Source of the DNA: Lachnospiraceae bacterium
Lineage (GTDB): Bacteria > Bacillota > Clostridia > Lachnospirales > Lachnospiraceae
Assembly: GCA_017431345.1 (NCBI GenBank)
Contig: JAFRLH010000015.1
Coordinates: 1-64,000, forward strand
DNA: 64,000 nucleotides
Direction: 5' to 3'
Part shown: positions 42,921 to 51,931 of the stretch, piece by piece
Position numbering within the stretch: the stretch's first letter is position 1
Layout of the letters: the number at the start of each line of letters is the position of its first letter
Translations under genes and position numbers: made by a program
Notes under the pieces: generated by a model
Databases searched by the model: none
What the model saw: the letters and a program-made list of their open reading frames with translations, nothing else
Told to the model about the DNA's origin: nothing

Positions 42921-42963
42921 ACTGTTTTCCTCCTTTCTGTTAGCTTTCACTTACTTGATGCAA

Positions 42964-42999
42964 TTGTATTTTATCAAATATAATTGATTTGTCAAGTAC
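42964..42999 (-). promoter_or_regulatory. ohrR-gpx promoter with inverted repeats
   Basis: Read leftward: TTGACA at 42995-42990, a 16-base spacer and TAAAAT at 42973-42968. The region is symmetric: ACTTGA near 42953 and TCAAGT near 42993, with CAATTGTA and TATAATTG inside. TACAATTG resembles one half of the known OhrR box TACAATT-AATTGTA. Autoregulation by the OhrR-like protein is inferred. Confidence 0.6.
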
Positions 43000-43076
43000 T
43001 TTTTTTGCTTTTTCCAAAAGAAACAGCGGTCTCCCGGAGGCCGCCGTTTCCGTCCTCCTACAGACTGTTTCTTCCT

Positions 43077-44786
43077 TTATTCCGCTTTATGCAGATAATC
43101 CACATGCAGCATCTCATGCGTCCTGCCCTTCAGCAGTCCTTCATAGAGATCCTTCATCAGCGGGTTATCCTGCGACCGCTTGATGGAGGTCAGCTTGTCC
43201 GCACGGTACAGACCCTCTCCTCTCTTCGTTCTGTGACGCTGAGAGATGTAAGGCTGTCCTGCGCCGCTGATGCAGCCGCCGCGGCAGGCCATGACTTCCA
43301 CCAGATCATAGTGCAGTTCTCCTGCTTTGATGCCTTCGATCACCTTTGATGCATTGGCAAGTCCGCTGACAACAGCGATGTGCAGTTCACGGTCACCGTA
43401 ATGGATCGTGCATTCCTTTACGCTGTCCATGCCGCGCACGCCGGTATAGGCGATCCTGGCGAGCTCGCTGCGCGTGTGGTCCTGGCAGATCAGGCGTCTT
43501 AACACAGCTTCCGTCACACCGCCGGTGACACCGAAGATCGTGCCGGCGCCGGACATGCTGCCGAACGGCAGATCCACGGATTCAGGCTCCAGCTCTTTGA
43601 ACTGGATTCCGGAACGCTTGATCATCTTGATCAGTTCCTGGGTAGTAATGACTGCATCGGTATTCGGAATGCCGTCTACCTTGAATTCCGGTCTCTTTGC
43701 CTCGAATTTCTTGGCTGTGCAGGGCATCAGCGCCACGTGGAAATGGCTGGTCCTGCCTTCCGGAAGTTTATCCTTAAAGTATTCCTTTACGACCGCCGCG
43801 AACATACCGAGCGGCGAACGGCAGGTGGAAAGATTCGGAAGCATCTCGGGATATTTCTTCTCCGCGAACTGCACCCATGCAGGACAGCAGGATGTGAAGA
43901 GCGGCAGCGTACCTCCCTGCTCGATCCGCTCGACGAACTCCTGCGCTTCCTCGATGACCGTCAGGTCAGCGCCTGTGGCGGTATCATAGACCTGATCAAA
44001 TCCCATGCGGTGAAGCGCGGAAATGATCTGGCCCATGGCGTTCTCATCATTGCCGAGGCCGAGCTCCTCACCCAGGCCCACGCGTACGGCAGGAGCGATC
44101 TCACAGGTAACATATACGGTCGGATCATCCAGTTTCTTCCATACACCGGGCGTATCATTCTTCACAACGATAGCGCCCGTAGGACATACAGCCGCGCACT
44201 GTCCGCATCCCACGCAGAGGGATTCTGCGATCGGCTTTCCGAAAGCCGTACTGATCTTTGCATCCGATCCGCGGTAGGCGAAATCGATCGCGCCGACATT
44301 CTGGATCTCATTGCATTCCCGTACACAGTCACCGCAAAGAATACATTTGCTCGCATCCCTGACGATGCTGACAGAGGAAGTATCCTTCTCCGCCTCCAGC
44401 TTGTCATTCGGGAAACGGATATTCGTAATGCCGAACTGGGCTGCCAGATCCTGCAGCGTACATTTTCCGCTGTTCTCGCAGGTCGTGCAGTCGCGGCAAT
44501 GGCTGGCAAGCAGCAGTTCGATGATGTTCTTGCGGTATTTTCTCAGACGCTCCGTATTGGTGCGGATCTTCATGCCGGGTTTCGGAAGCGTGGAACAGGC
44601 AGCCATCATGCGTCCGCGTTCGTCTTCCACCATGCAGAGACGGCATGCGCCGTAGATCGAGAGATCCGAATGATAGCAGAATACGGGAAGCTTAATGCCC
44701 GTTTTGCTGATGACTTCAAGAAGATTGCGTTCGCCCTCGACCGCGACCGGAATATTGTCTACATACATATAATTACTGGGCTGCAT
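43077..44786 (-). CDS. hydA: [FeFe]-hydrogenase catalytic subunit (HydA)
   Basis: A 569-residue hydrogenase subunit. An N-terminal [2Fe-2S] domain (YHSDLSIYGACRLCMVE) precedes the His-Cys cluster (HCRDCTTCENSGKC), two [4Fe-4S] motifs (CILCGDCVREC, CVGCGQCAAVCPTGAI) and the H-cluster domain with the L1 TSCCPAW, L2 MPCTAKKFE and L3 MACRGGCISGAGQP motifs. It would reduce protons with electrons from the HydBC partners. Combined with the two upstream genes it fits the NADH/ferredoxin-dependent bifurcating type. It follows hydB by two bases and is last in the operon. Confidence 0.95.
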   Translation of the reverse strand: MQPSNYMYVDNIPVAVEGERNLLEVISKTGIKLPVFCYHSDLSIYGACRLCMVEDERGRMMAACSTLPKPGMKIRTNTERLRKYRKNIIELLLASHCRDCTTCENSGKCTLQDLAAQFGITNIRFPNDKLEAEKDTSSVSIVRDASKCILCGDCVRECNEIQNVGAIDFAYRGSDAKISTAFGKPIAESLCVGCGQCAAVCPTGAIVVKNDTPGVWKKLDDPTVYVTCEIAPAVRVGLGEELGLGNDENAMGQIISALHRMGFDQVYDTATGADLTVIEEAQEFVERIEQGGTLPLFTSCCPAWVQFAEKKYPEMLPNLSTCRSPLGMFAAVVKEYFKDKLPEGRTSHFHVALMPCTAKKFEAKRPEFKVDGIPNTDAVITTQELIKMIKRSGIQFKELEPESVDLPFGSMSGAGTIFGVTGGVTEAVLRRLICQDHTRSELARIAYTGVRGMDSVKECTIHYGDRELHIAVVSGLANASKVIEGIKAGELHYDLVEVMACRGGCISGAGQPYISQRHRTKRGEGLYRADKLTSIKRSQDNPLMKDLYEGLLKGRTHEMLHVDYLHKAE

Positions 44787-44788
44787 GA

Positions 44789-46672
44789 TCAGGCCTCCTC
44801 TCTTACGGCGCCGAATGCGCAGTTTTCAACGCATGCACCGCACTTGATACATTTATCCTGGTCGATCACATAAGGCGATTTCAGCTTGCCGGAAATAGCC
44901 TCTACAGGGCAGTTCCTGGCGCACTTGGAGCATCCCTTACATTTGTCAGGATCGATCACGAACCTCCTGAGCTTGGTGCAGGTACCGGCAGGACAGCGTT
45001 TCTCATAGATATGCGCTTCATATTCGTCACGGAAATTCTGGATGGTGGAAATGACCGGTGAAGGCGCGGTCTTTCCGAGTCCGCACAGAGCCGTATTCGC
45101 AATCGTATCGGAAAGCTCTTCCAGCAGTTCGATATCTCCGTCTCTTCCGTTTCCTTCCGTGATCCTGGTCAGGATCTCCAGCATTCTCTTGGTGCCTTCC
45201 CGGCAGGGAACACACTTTCCGCAGGACTCGTTCTGCGTGAAATCCATGAAGAACCTGGCGACTTCCACCATACAGGTCTTGTCATCCATGACAACAAGTC
45301 CGCCGGATCCGATGATCGCGCCGACTTTCTGCAGCGAATCAAAATCAAGCGGGATATCCAGATCCTTTTCCGTAAGACATCCGCCCGACGGGCCGCCGAT
45401 CTGGACTGCTTTGAACTTCGTGCCGCCGCGCATTCCGCCGCCGATATCATAAATGATCTCCCGCAGCGTGGTGCCCATGGGGACTTCGATCAGTCCGGTA
45501 TTCTTGATCGTTCCGGTAAGCGCGAACGCTTTTGTTCCCGGGCTGTTCTCCGGTCCGATCGAACGGTACCAGGCAGCACCCTTTGTGATGATCATCGGAA
45601 CGTTCGCATAGGTCTCCACATTATTCAGGTTGGTAGGCTTGCCGAACAGGCCCTGCTCTACTGTTCTGGGCGGCTTAACACGGGGCATGCCGCGTTTTCC
45701 TTCGATGGAGGAAGTAAGCGCAGAACCTTCGCCGCAGACGAACGCGCCCGCGCCGCGGTTGATGTGCATATGGAAGCACTTGTCCGTACCAAGAATATTG
45801 TCGCCCAGAAGTCCGAGTTCCTCAGCCTGCGCGATCGCCAGGCGCAGACGTTCCACCGCCAGCGGATATTCTGCTCTGACGTAAATGTAGCCTTCCGTCG
45901 ATCCGATTGCCAGGCCGGCAATGATCATGCCTTCCAGCAGGCAGTGCGGATCACCTTCCATGACGGAACGGTCCATGAATGCCCCGGGATCGCCTTCATC
46001 ACCGTTGCAGACAATATATTTCGGCGTGACTTTCTGTCTTGCGCAGGAAGCCCATTTGGTGCCGGCGTGGAAACCGCCGCCCCCTCTTCCGCGGAGGTTG
46101 GAATCCGAGACTTCTTTCACGATCTCTTCAGGCGTCATCTCAAAGAGCGCCTTCTCAAGCGCTTCATACGCGCCGAGCGCGATCGCTTCCCGGATGGAAG
46201 TGGAATCGATATGGCGGCTGTCTTCCAGAAGATTCAGGGTCTGCTTTGTGTAGAACGGGATCTCCGACTGTTTTTCAAAGATCTTTCCGTTCTCCTTGTA
46301 AGCCAGGCGGTCGATATGTTCTCCGCCGATCACGGACTTTTCGATGATCTCTTCGCAGTCTTCCTCATGGACTCTCGTATAAAGCCAGCCCTGCGGCTCG
46401 ATGCGGATCAGCGGACCGATTTCGCAGAAACCATGACATCCGCTCTTCTTCAGTCCCACCGCGTCGGGATGAGGATTATCGGAAAGTTCCACATTTACCG
46501 GAATATTCTTTTCCGCAAGGAGTGTTTTAAGACGATCGTATACTTTCAGGGAACCGGCAGATACACAGCATGTTTCGCAGCATACCAGAAGCTTCATACG
46601 CTCAAGTCTGTAAGCTTCCTGGCAGGAACGCCGGAAAGCAGCCAGTTCTTCTCTGCTCATCAGTTTATTCAT
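44789..46672 (-). CDS. hydB: Hydrogenase diaphorase subunit HydB (NuoF-like)
   Basis: A 627-residue NuoF-type subunit that binds FMN and NADH. In order: a thioredoxin-like [2Fe-2S] domain (LLVCCETCCVSAGS with KSGCHGFCEIGPL), the FMN/NADH domain (RGRGGGGFHAGTKW, NGDEGDPGAFMDRSVMEGDPH), the C-terminal [4Fe-4S] site (ESCGKCVPCREG) and two added ferredoxin clusters (CKGCSKCARNCPVEAI, CIKCGACVENCAFGAV). The last pair distinguishes bifurcating HydB from NuoF. ATG at 46672 follows AAGGAGGG and overlaps the hydC stop by eight bases. Confidence 0.95.
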   Translation of the reverse strand: MNKLMSREELAAFRRSCQEAYRLERMKLLVCCETCCVSAGSLKVYDRLKTLLAEKNIPVNVELSDNPHPDAVGLKKSGCHGFCEIGPLIRIEPQGWLYTRVHEEDCEEIIEKSVIGGEHIDRLAYKENGKIFEKQSEIPFYTKQTLNLLEDSRHIDSTSIREAIALGAYEALEKALFEMTPEEIVKEVSDSNLRGRGGGGFHAGTKWASCARQKVTPKYIVCNGDEGDPGAFMDRSVMEGDPHCLLEGMIIAGLAIGSTEGYIYVRAEYPLAVERLRLAIAQAEELGLLGDNILGTDKCFHMHINRGAGAFVCGEGSALTSSIEGKRGMPRVKPPRTVEQGLFGKPTNLNNVETYANVPMIITKGAAWYRSIGPENSPGTKAFALTGTIKNTGLIEVPMGTTLREIIYDIGGGMRGGTKFKAVQIGGPSGGCLTEKDLDIPLDFDSLQKVGAIIGSGGLVVMDDKTCMVEVARFFMDFTQNESCGKCVPCREGTKRMLEILTRITEGNGRDGDIELLEELSDTIANTALCGLGKTAPSPVISTIQNFRDEYEAHIYEKRCPAGTCTKLRRFVIDPDKCKGCSKCARNCPVEAISGKLKSPYVIDQDKCIKCGACVENCAFGAVREEA

Positions 46673-47165
46673 TCTGTCCGCCCTCCTTTGCAAGAGAATC
46701 CTGCAGCTTCTTAAGAAGCGCTTCCGCCTGATCAGGCGTCATGCCCGGGTACACCTCTCCGTTTACCGTCATGACCGGGGCAAGCCCGCAGGCGCCGAGA
46801 CAGGAAACGGTCTCCACGGTAAAGTTCAGATCATCTGTCGTCTTTTTGCCTTCAGAAAGACCGAGCATATCCCTGAGCTTCTTGAGGATCGGAAGGGATC
46901 CGCGCACATGACATGCGGTCCCGTCACAGCAGCGGATAACATATTTTCCTTTCGGTTCCAGAGAGAAATTCTCATAGAACGTGGCTACACCGAAAAGTCT
47001 TGCCTCTCCGACACCGATCGCAGCCGCGACGTGAGGAAACACTTCCTGCGGCAGATAGTGATAATACTCCTGGATGTCCTGTAGAATGGCAATCGTGGAA
47101 AGTTCATTCTTCGGATATCTCTCCAGGATCTGATCCACTATCGTGAAATCGAATTGATCGTTCAT
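46665..47165 (-). CDS. hydC: Hydrogenase subunit HydC (NuoE-like)
   Basis: A 166-residue NuoE-type subunit of the hydrogenase. The thioredoxin-like [2Fe-2S] domain has VIRCCDGTACHVRGS and TVSCLGACGLAPVM supplying the four cysteines. The N-terminal helical part (DQILERYPKNELSTIAILQDIQEYYHYL) is normal. It leads the hydCBA operon, with AGGAGG before its ATG. A strong promoter, a candidate Rex half-site and a long leader hairpin lie upstream. Confidence 0.95.
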   Translation of the reverse strand: MNDQFDFTIVDQILERYPKNELSTIAILQDIQEYYHYLPQEVFPHVAAAIGVGEARLFGVATFYENFSLEPKGKYVIRCCDGTACHVRGSLPILKKLRDMLGLSEGKKTTDDLNFTVETVSCLGACGLAPVMTVNGEVYPGMTPDQAEALLKKLQDSLAKEGGQNE

Positions 47166-47193
47166 AAAACCTCCTTTTTACGATAGTGTGAAA

Positions 47194-47241
47194 GATCCTC
47201 CCCCATGGTGGTATGTTATACTGCCGCCATGTGGGAGGATC
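47194..47241 (-). promoter_or_regulatory. Leader hairpin of hydCBA
   Basis: GATCCTCCC at 47194-47202 pairs with GGGAGGATC at 47233-47241, and CATGGTGG at 47204-47211 pairs with CCGCCATG at 47224-47231. It lies inside the transcribed leader, 30 bases upstream of the AGGAGG site. Flanking GTGTGAA (47186-47192) and TTCACAC (47267-47273) form a second, outer arm pair. Confidence 0.65.
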
Positions 47242-47278
47242 CTGATGAATAGTTTCTAAACCCTCGTTCACACGATGT

Positions 47279-47321
47279 TTGTTAACTATTTGATTATACC
47301 ATTCTCATCATCCAAATGCAA
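47279..47321 (-). promoter_or_regulatory. hydCBA promoter with candidate Rex site
   Basis: Read leftward: TTGCAT at 47321-47316, a 17-base spacer and TATAAT at 47298-47293. Positions 47279-47296 read TTGTTAA, four bases, TTGATTA: one perfect and one degenerate half of the Rex box TTGTTAA-N4-TTAACAA, over the -10 box. Rex control by the NADH/NAD ratio is plausible but not proven. Confidence 0.6.
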
Positions 47322-47385
47322 TGAATTTATTTTTTTATTTCATGAATCGATTCACAAAAAGATCCTGAAGCAGCAGCGTTCCTTC

Positions 47386-49095
47386 TCAGAACGGATGCCT
47401 GCTTTCCGGGCACCTGTATTCTGCCTCGCCGTTTACCGGAGAAGGATTTCTGTGATCGAAAAGCCAGGTCTTCGTGCGACCGTCTATACAGAATGTTTCC
47501 GTGAATACCATCTTTCTGCTTGCATGGGTATGCAGGCATTGATCAAAACGGATCATTTCCTTTATCTGCGGCAGCAGGTTTTCCCCTGTCCTGCCGGCTT
47601 CTCCCGCTCTTCCGGCAATAAACGCTTCAAATATTTCATACCGCCGGAACACGGAAGGCTGCTGTCTGTCATAGCCGTGCTCTCTGTAATATCCCGCAAG
47701 CGCTTCGAACATTCCAAATGCATCCGGGAACAGCTTCTCCGCCAGCGGAAGACTTCTTCGGAAGCCCTGGGAGTTTACATATTCTTCCACTCTGTCACTG
47801 ATCCGCTGAAGCAGATCCACCTCTTCATAGGACAGCCATTTTGTCCGGAGCACCTCATATGGCGCGTCATCCGAGCACACCAGTCCGTATTCTTCCTTCC
47901 TGTCATGCAATTCCGTGCCTTTCAGAAGCTTCAGGAAGCCGAGCTGGAGCTGATGCGGATACATTTCATAGACGGTGTTGAATGACTGCCGGAAACTCTG
48001 CAGGTCTTCATACGGAAGTCCCGCGATCAGATCAAGATGCAGATTGATATTCTGTTTTTTGTTCAGCCGTTCCGTGACTTCCCGGATCCGGTCCAGCTTT
48101 GCACTCCTGTGTACGCTCATGAGCGTATCCGGATTTGCCGACTGGACGCCGATCTCCATCTGGATCAGCCCCGGCCGCAGCGTTTCCAGCAGCTCCAGTT
48201 CTTCGTCCGTGATCCGGTCTGCTTCAATTTCAAAATGAAAGTTCGTGACGCCGTTGTCATGCTCTTTCAGATACTGCCAGATATGCATTGCATGGGAAGA
48301 CACCGCATTAAACGTACGGTCTATGAATTTTACCTGCGGCACCCGGGCATCCAGGAAGAACTGCAGTTCCTTTTCCACCAGGCCCTGATCCCGCAGCCTG
48401 ATCCCGCGTTCCCTTCCGGACAGGCAGTATGCGCAGGAAAACGGACATCCGCGGCTGGATTCATAATACAGGATCCGGTGGTCAAATGCCTGCAGATCCG
48501 CATAGAGAAACGGGATCTTATTGAGATCGACAGGCGCAGCCAGCCCGTTGTTCACTATTTTCCCATCTGAAAGATAAGCTGTTCCGCGCAGGCCTGCTGT
48601 CTTATTGGGCAGCGGGCAGCCCGTCCCCTTCAGATCTGCTGTCACCTCTGGCAGCAGCCCGTATGCACCGCCGCAGCAGGCATCTTTCCCATTCTCAGAA
48701 AGTGCTGCGAGCAGCGCAGAAAATACTTCCTCTCCTTCTCCAAGCATGCACAGATCCGCGCCGTTCTCTCCCAGAAAGGATTCCGGATAATACGTCGCCT
48801 CCGGACCTCCTGCCCAGATCATGACATCCTTTCCCCGGATCTTCCTGATGTCCCTGATCAGCCGTCTGACGCGGTCAACATTCCAGATGTAAACGGAAAA
48901 TGCGATCACATCTGCTTTCTCAGACATGATCCCCGCAAGCACATCGGAATAACGGTCATTGATCGTATACTCCGCGGTCTCAACGGACGCATTTCCGATC
49001 TTCTGTCCCGCAGCGTATGCTTTCAGACTGTAGACAGCCGGACAGGTATGGATATATTTTGCGTTCACTGCTGTCAGCAGTACTTTTTTCTTCAT
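47386..49095 (-). CDS. B12-binding-domain radical SAM protein (DUF4080-like)
   Basis: A 569-residue protein. A cobalamin-binding-like N-terminal domain (KKKVLLTAVNAKYIHTCPAV to WAGGPEATYYPESFL) precedes a radical SAM domain with CPFSCAYC near 215 and a C-terminal extension resembling DUF4080 (FPDAFGMFEALAGYY). Enzymes of this group are largely uncharacterised. ATG at 49095 is preceded by a GGCTGAGGAATG-type site. It runs in the same direction as, and follows, the YitT gene by 46 bases. The function is unknown. Confidence 0.85.
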   Translation of the reverse strand: MKKKVLLTAVNAKYIHTCPAVYSLKAYAAGQKIGNASVETAEYTINDRYSDVLAGIMSEKADVIAFSVYIWNVDRVRRLIRDIRKIRGKDVMIWAGGPEATYYPESFLGENGADLCMLGEGEEVFSALLAALSENGKDACCGGAYGLLPEVTADLKGTGCPLPNKTAGLRGTAYLSDGKIVNNGLAAPVDLNKIPFLYADLQAFDHRILYYESSRGCPFSCAYCLSGRERGIRLRDQGLVEKELQFFLDARVPQVKFIDRTFNAVSSHAMHIWQYLKEHDNGVTNFHFEIEADRITDEELELLETLRPGLIQMEIGVQSANPDTLMSVHRSAKLDRIREVTERLNKKQNINLHLDLIAGLPYEDLQSFRQSFNTVYEMYPHQLQLGFLKLLKGTELHDRKEEYGLVCSDDAPYEVLRTKWLSYEEVDLLQRISDRVEEYVNSQGFRRSLPLAEKLFPDAFGMFEALAGYYREHGYDRQQPSVFRRYEIFEAFIAGRAGEAGRTGENLLPQIKEMIRFDQCLHTHASRKMVFTETFCIDGRTKTWLFDHRNPSPVNGEAEYRCPESRHPF

Positions 49096-49141
49096 TCCTC
49101 AGCCTCCGGCAAGTCGGATCTCCGACCGCAGTACTGCAGCA

Positions 49142-50023
49142 TCATACATCCGAGCCGTATCCCGGCCCCTTGGGGACATATCTCATATTGCTGACTTTAT
49201 AAACGGTGACGAACGCCTTCGGGTCCGTTTTTTCAAGATAAGTCATCAGCTTCTGATACTCATGTTTATCCACGATCGTAATGATCTCATTCCGCTGTTT
49301 CAAATGGAGCGCGCCGTAACAGTGATAGATGGAGGCGCCGCTGTGCAGTTCCTTCAGGATGAACAGCCTGATCTCTTCCTCTTTATCCGAAACGATGCAG
49401 ACGCGCCGCTTCAGGCTCTGGTCAAAAATGAAATTGTCCAGAACGATGCCGTTCAGATAGGTACCCAGGATACTTAAGATCACGATCTTCTTGTCATAGA
49501 CGAGCGCCGAAGAGAGGGCAATGCACATCCCGGCCGCGGACATGGCTTTTCCGAGATCCACATGCAGATATTTGTTCAATACTTTTGCAACGATATCCAG
49601 GCCGCCGGAGGAAGCATTCCGGTTAAACAGCATAGCCAGGCCGACGCTCACGGTAAAGATATAGCAGACGACATCCAGCGCGGGATCGCCTGTCAGAGAG
49701 GTGTAATGGGGAAGAAGCTTCTCAAACACGCCGATGAACAGCGGAAGCATAATGGAAGTATAGACTGTTTTGATGCCGAATTCATTGCCGCAGGTGATAA
49801 ACCCGACGATCAGCAGCGCCACGTTCAAGATCATTGTCAGCTGCGCAACAGATAACGGTGTGAAATTCGTCAGCAGGATCGCCAGTCCCGAGATACTGCT
49901 GACCATGCACTGGCTGGGGACCAGGAAGAAGAACACCGCTGCTGCAATGATCAGGACAGCCAGCGTCAGCAGGGCAAATTCCCTGATCATCTCTTTTCTG
50001 GAAATTCTTACTGTATCAGACAT
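49142..50023 (-). CDS. YitT family membrane protein
   Basis: A 293-residue integral membrane protein. About five membrane helices fill residues 12-190 (for example LTLAVLIIAAAVFFFLVPSQ and VCYIFTVSVGLAMLF), with the family motif NRNASSGGLDIVAKVLNKY. A cytoplasmic C-terminal DUF2179 domain follows (VCIVSDKEEEIRLFILKEL, AFVTVYKVSNMRYVPKGPG). Substrates of the family are unknown. It lies between an EamA gene and the B12/radical SAM gene, all leftward. Confidence 0.9.
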   Translation of the reverse strand: MSDTVRISRKEMIREFALLTLAVLIIAAAVFFFLVPSQCMVSSISGLAILLTNFTPLSVAQLTMILNVALLIVGFITCGNEFGIKTVYTSIMLPLFIGVFEKLLPHYTSLTGDPALDVVCYIFTVSVGLAMLFNRNASSGGLDIVAKVLNKYLHVDLGKAMSAAGMCIALSSALVYDKKIVILSILGTYLNGIVLDNFIFDQSLKRRVCIVSDKEEEIRLFILKELHSGASIYHCYGALHLKQRNEIITIVDKHEYQKLMTYLEKTDPKAFVTVYKVSNMRYVPKGPGYGSDV

Positions 50024-50098
50024 AATGATTCTCCGATCTGCGGCAGCTTGCTCTGCCCTGATGAATCATTATATCCGAATCCGAAAGCAGCTTCAACA

Positions 50099-51001
50099 CT
50101 AAGACGAAGCTTTGTGCCTGTCATGCGGAATACTGCTGACAATGACCGTTGCGGCGATCAGCGCGCCGCCGGCAAAGAACCGTCCGGTCAGTTTCTCCCC
50201 GAGCAGCGCAGCACCGAGGATGGCCGAGAAAACAGGCATCAGCGGATAGAACATGGAGCAAGTGCTCGCAGGGAGCTTGGAAAGTGAATAATTCCACAAG
50301 AACTGCGGGATCGCTGTTCCGAATACGCCCGAATACAGAATGCAGAGAAAGGTGAGCAGACTTACCTGCGGCAGGCCGTTATTGACAAGCTCAAACGAAG
50401 CCGTGGGAATATGGAAAATCAGGCTCAGCGTGATCCCCAGGAATGTGATCAGCATCGCAGGATATCTTGCAGACAGTTTCCGGATCGATACGACACAGAC
50501 CACCCAGGCGAGTATGGAACCAAGTCCATACAGGACGCCCGGCACATTGCCTGCCCCGTCTGCGCCGCCGGTAACGATCAGAACGCCGATCATAGCCAGG
50601 ACCAGACACAGGATCTTTCTGACAGTCAGCTGTTCCTTCAAAAAGATGGCAGCAAAGATCGTGATGAATACCGGATTCAGGGAATTGATCAGCGATCCAA
50701 GCGACGCTCCTGCATACTGGACAGAAAGCAGCGTGCACTCCATAGACAGATAATACCCCATGAAGCCGATGAACAAAAAGGCAGCTCTGTCCTTCCTGTC
50801 GATCTTCGGAAGATGGCCGCGCTGTCCGAGCAGCATCCCGCCCAGTACTGCTGAAGATACGAGGAACCGGCAGCAGGCCAGTTCCGGGGCTGTCAGGGAA
50901 TTCAGCACATATCTATTCGCGACATAGACGCTTCCCCAGCAGAAAAAGACCACCAGCAGGCTGAGATATGCTTTCATTGTATCCTTCGATCCGGTCATCA
51001 T
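50099..51001 (-). CDS. EamA/DMT family transporter
   Basis: A 300-residue drug/metabolite transporter with ten predicted membrane helices in two EamA repeats; the first begins LSLLVVFFCWGSVYVANRYVL and the second WVVCVVSIRKLSARYPAMLI. ATG ATG at 51001-50996 is chosen because AAGGAG lies about seven bases upstream; the frame extends further. Such carriers move amino acids, nucleosides or drugs; the substrate cannot be told from the sequence. A second, separate EamA gene lies at 51917-52789. Confidence 0.88.
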   Translation of the reverse strand: MMTGSKDTMKAYLSLLVVFFCWGSVYVANRYVLNSLTAPELACCRFLVSSAVLGGMLLGQRGHLPKIDRKDRAAFLFIGFMGYYLSMECTLLSVQYAGASLGSLINSLNPVFITIFAAIFLKEQLTVRKILCLVLAMIGVLIVTGGADGAGNVPGVLYGLGSILAWVVCVVSIRKLSARYPAMLITFLGITLSLIFHIPTASFELVNNGLPQVSLLTFLCILYSGVFGTAIPQFLWNYSLSKLPASTCSMFYPLMPVFSAILGAALLGEKLTGRFFAGGALIAATVIVSSIPHDRHKASS

Positions 51002-51256
51002 CCTACACTCCTTGCGCTCAGATACGGTATCCGCCGATATACTGCTCTGCTCCCGGCACAGCCCGGAACATACTCCGCTCATCTTAACCCAACCGCAAAA
51101 TGAAGTCTAATGCTAAAAATATTGTTGTATATTCAAACGGACTATATTTCTTTTGACAATCTTAAGAATAATGCCGCGCATGTTCATTTCGCGGAATACC
51201 TCTTTATGGTATAGTAAAGCCTGAAGAGTTACTCTCGTTCCCGTCTCACAGGACCT

Positions 51257-51931
51257 GTGAAGCGGGTCTCTTTCCAGGAAAGATCTGACTTAAAAATGAT
51301 AAGAAACAGCCTGAACAGGATCCGCAAAGCGGAATCAATCGGAAAACAAAAAGCTGCGATAACTGCCATCGGCATTTTCGCAGCGGGAATCGTACTGGGC
51401 ATTTTTTCAAAATGGCTTGACAATCTGGGACTGGACAGCTCCCTATGGCGGCATGTTCTCCTGGAAAGACTTGATCTGCACAATTTCTTCTCGGATCTTG
51501 CCGTCTGGCTGCTGGCTGCACTTGCCATTGCGGTCTTCAGCCGTTCTGCTGTACAGGCTGCAATTAATGTGTTTGTCTTTTTTGCGGGGATGTGCGCAGC
51601 CTATCATCTCTATACGATCCTGTTCAGCGGGTTCAATCCCGCCTCGTATATGATGATCTGGTACGGGATCACTCTCCTTTCGCCGCTTTTAGCCATACTG
51701 TGCTGGTATGCAAAAGGCTCCGGTCCCGCAGCCCTTCTTCTTGACGCAGGCATCATAGCTGTCTTCTTTCTGACCTGCTTTTCCATCGGGTTATTCTATA
51801 TATCTCTCCGGGGAATCCTTTATCTGATGGTGTTCGCCGGTGCGGCGGCTGTCCTTTACAGGACTCCGAAACAGCTTGGCATCTCCCTTCTGGCCGGTTT
51901 TCTTCTCTCTTTTCTTTTATGCTCGTTCTAA
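51257..51931 (+). CDS. Multi-pass membrane protein of unknown function
   Basis: A protein of up to 224 residues with six to seven hydrophobic segments, among them ITAIGIFAAGIVLGIFSKWL, LAVWLLAALAIAVFS and AALLLDAGIIAVFFLTCF, and a basic N-terminus. No family is recognised. The start is uncertain: GTG at 51257 lies in a small CACAGG-CCTGTG hairpin, while ATG at 51296 has AGGAAAG 15 bases upstream. The 3' end overlaps the convergent EamA gene by 15 bases. It is transcribed opposite to both neighbouring transporters. Confidence 0.65.
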   Translation: MKRVSFQERSDLKMIRNSLNRIRKAESIGKQKAAITAIGIFAAGIVLGIFSKWLDNLGLDSSLWRHVLLERLDLHNFFSDLAVWLLAALAIAVFSRSAVQAAINVFVFFAGMCAAYHLYTILFSGFNPASYMMIWYGITLLSPLLAILCWYAKGSGPAALLLDAGIIAVFFLTCFSIGLFYISLRGILYLMVFAGAAAVLYRTPKQLGISLLAGFLLSFLLCSF

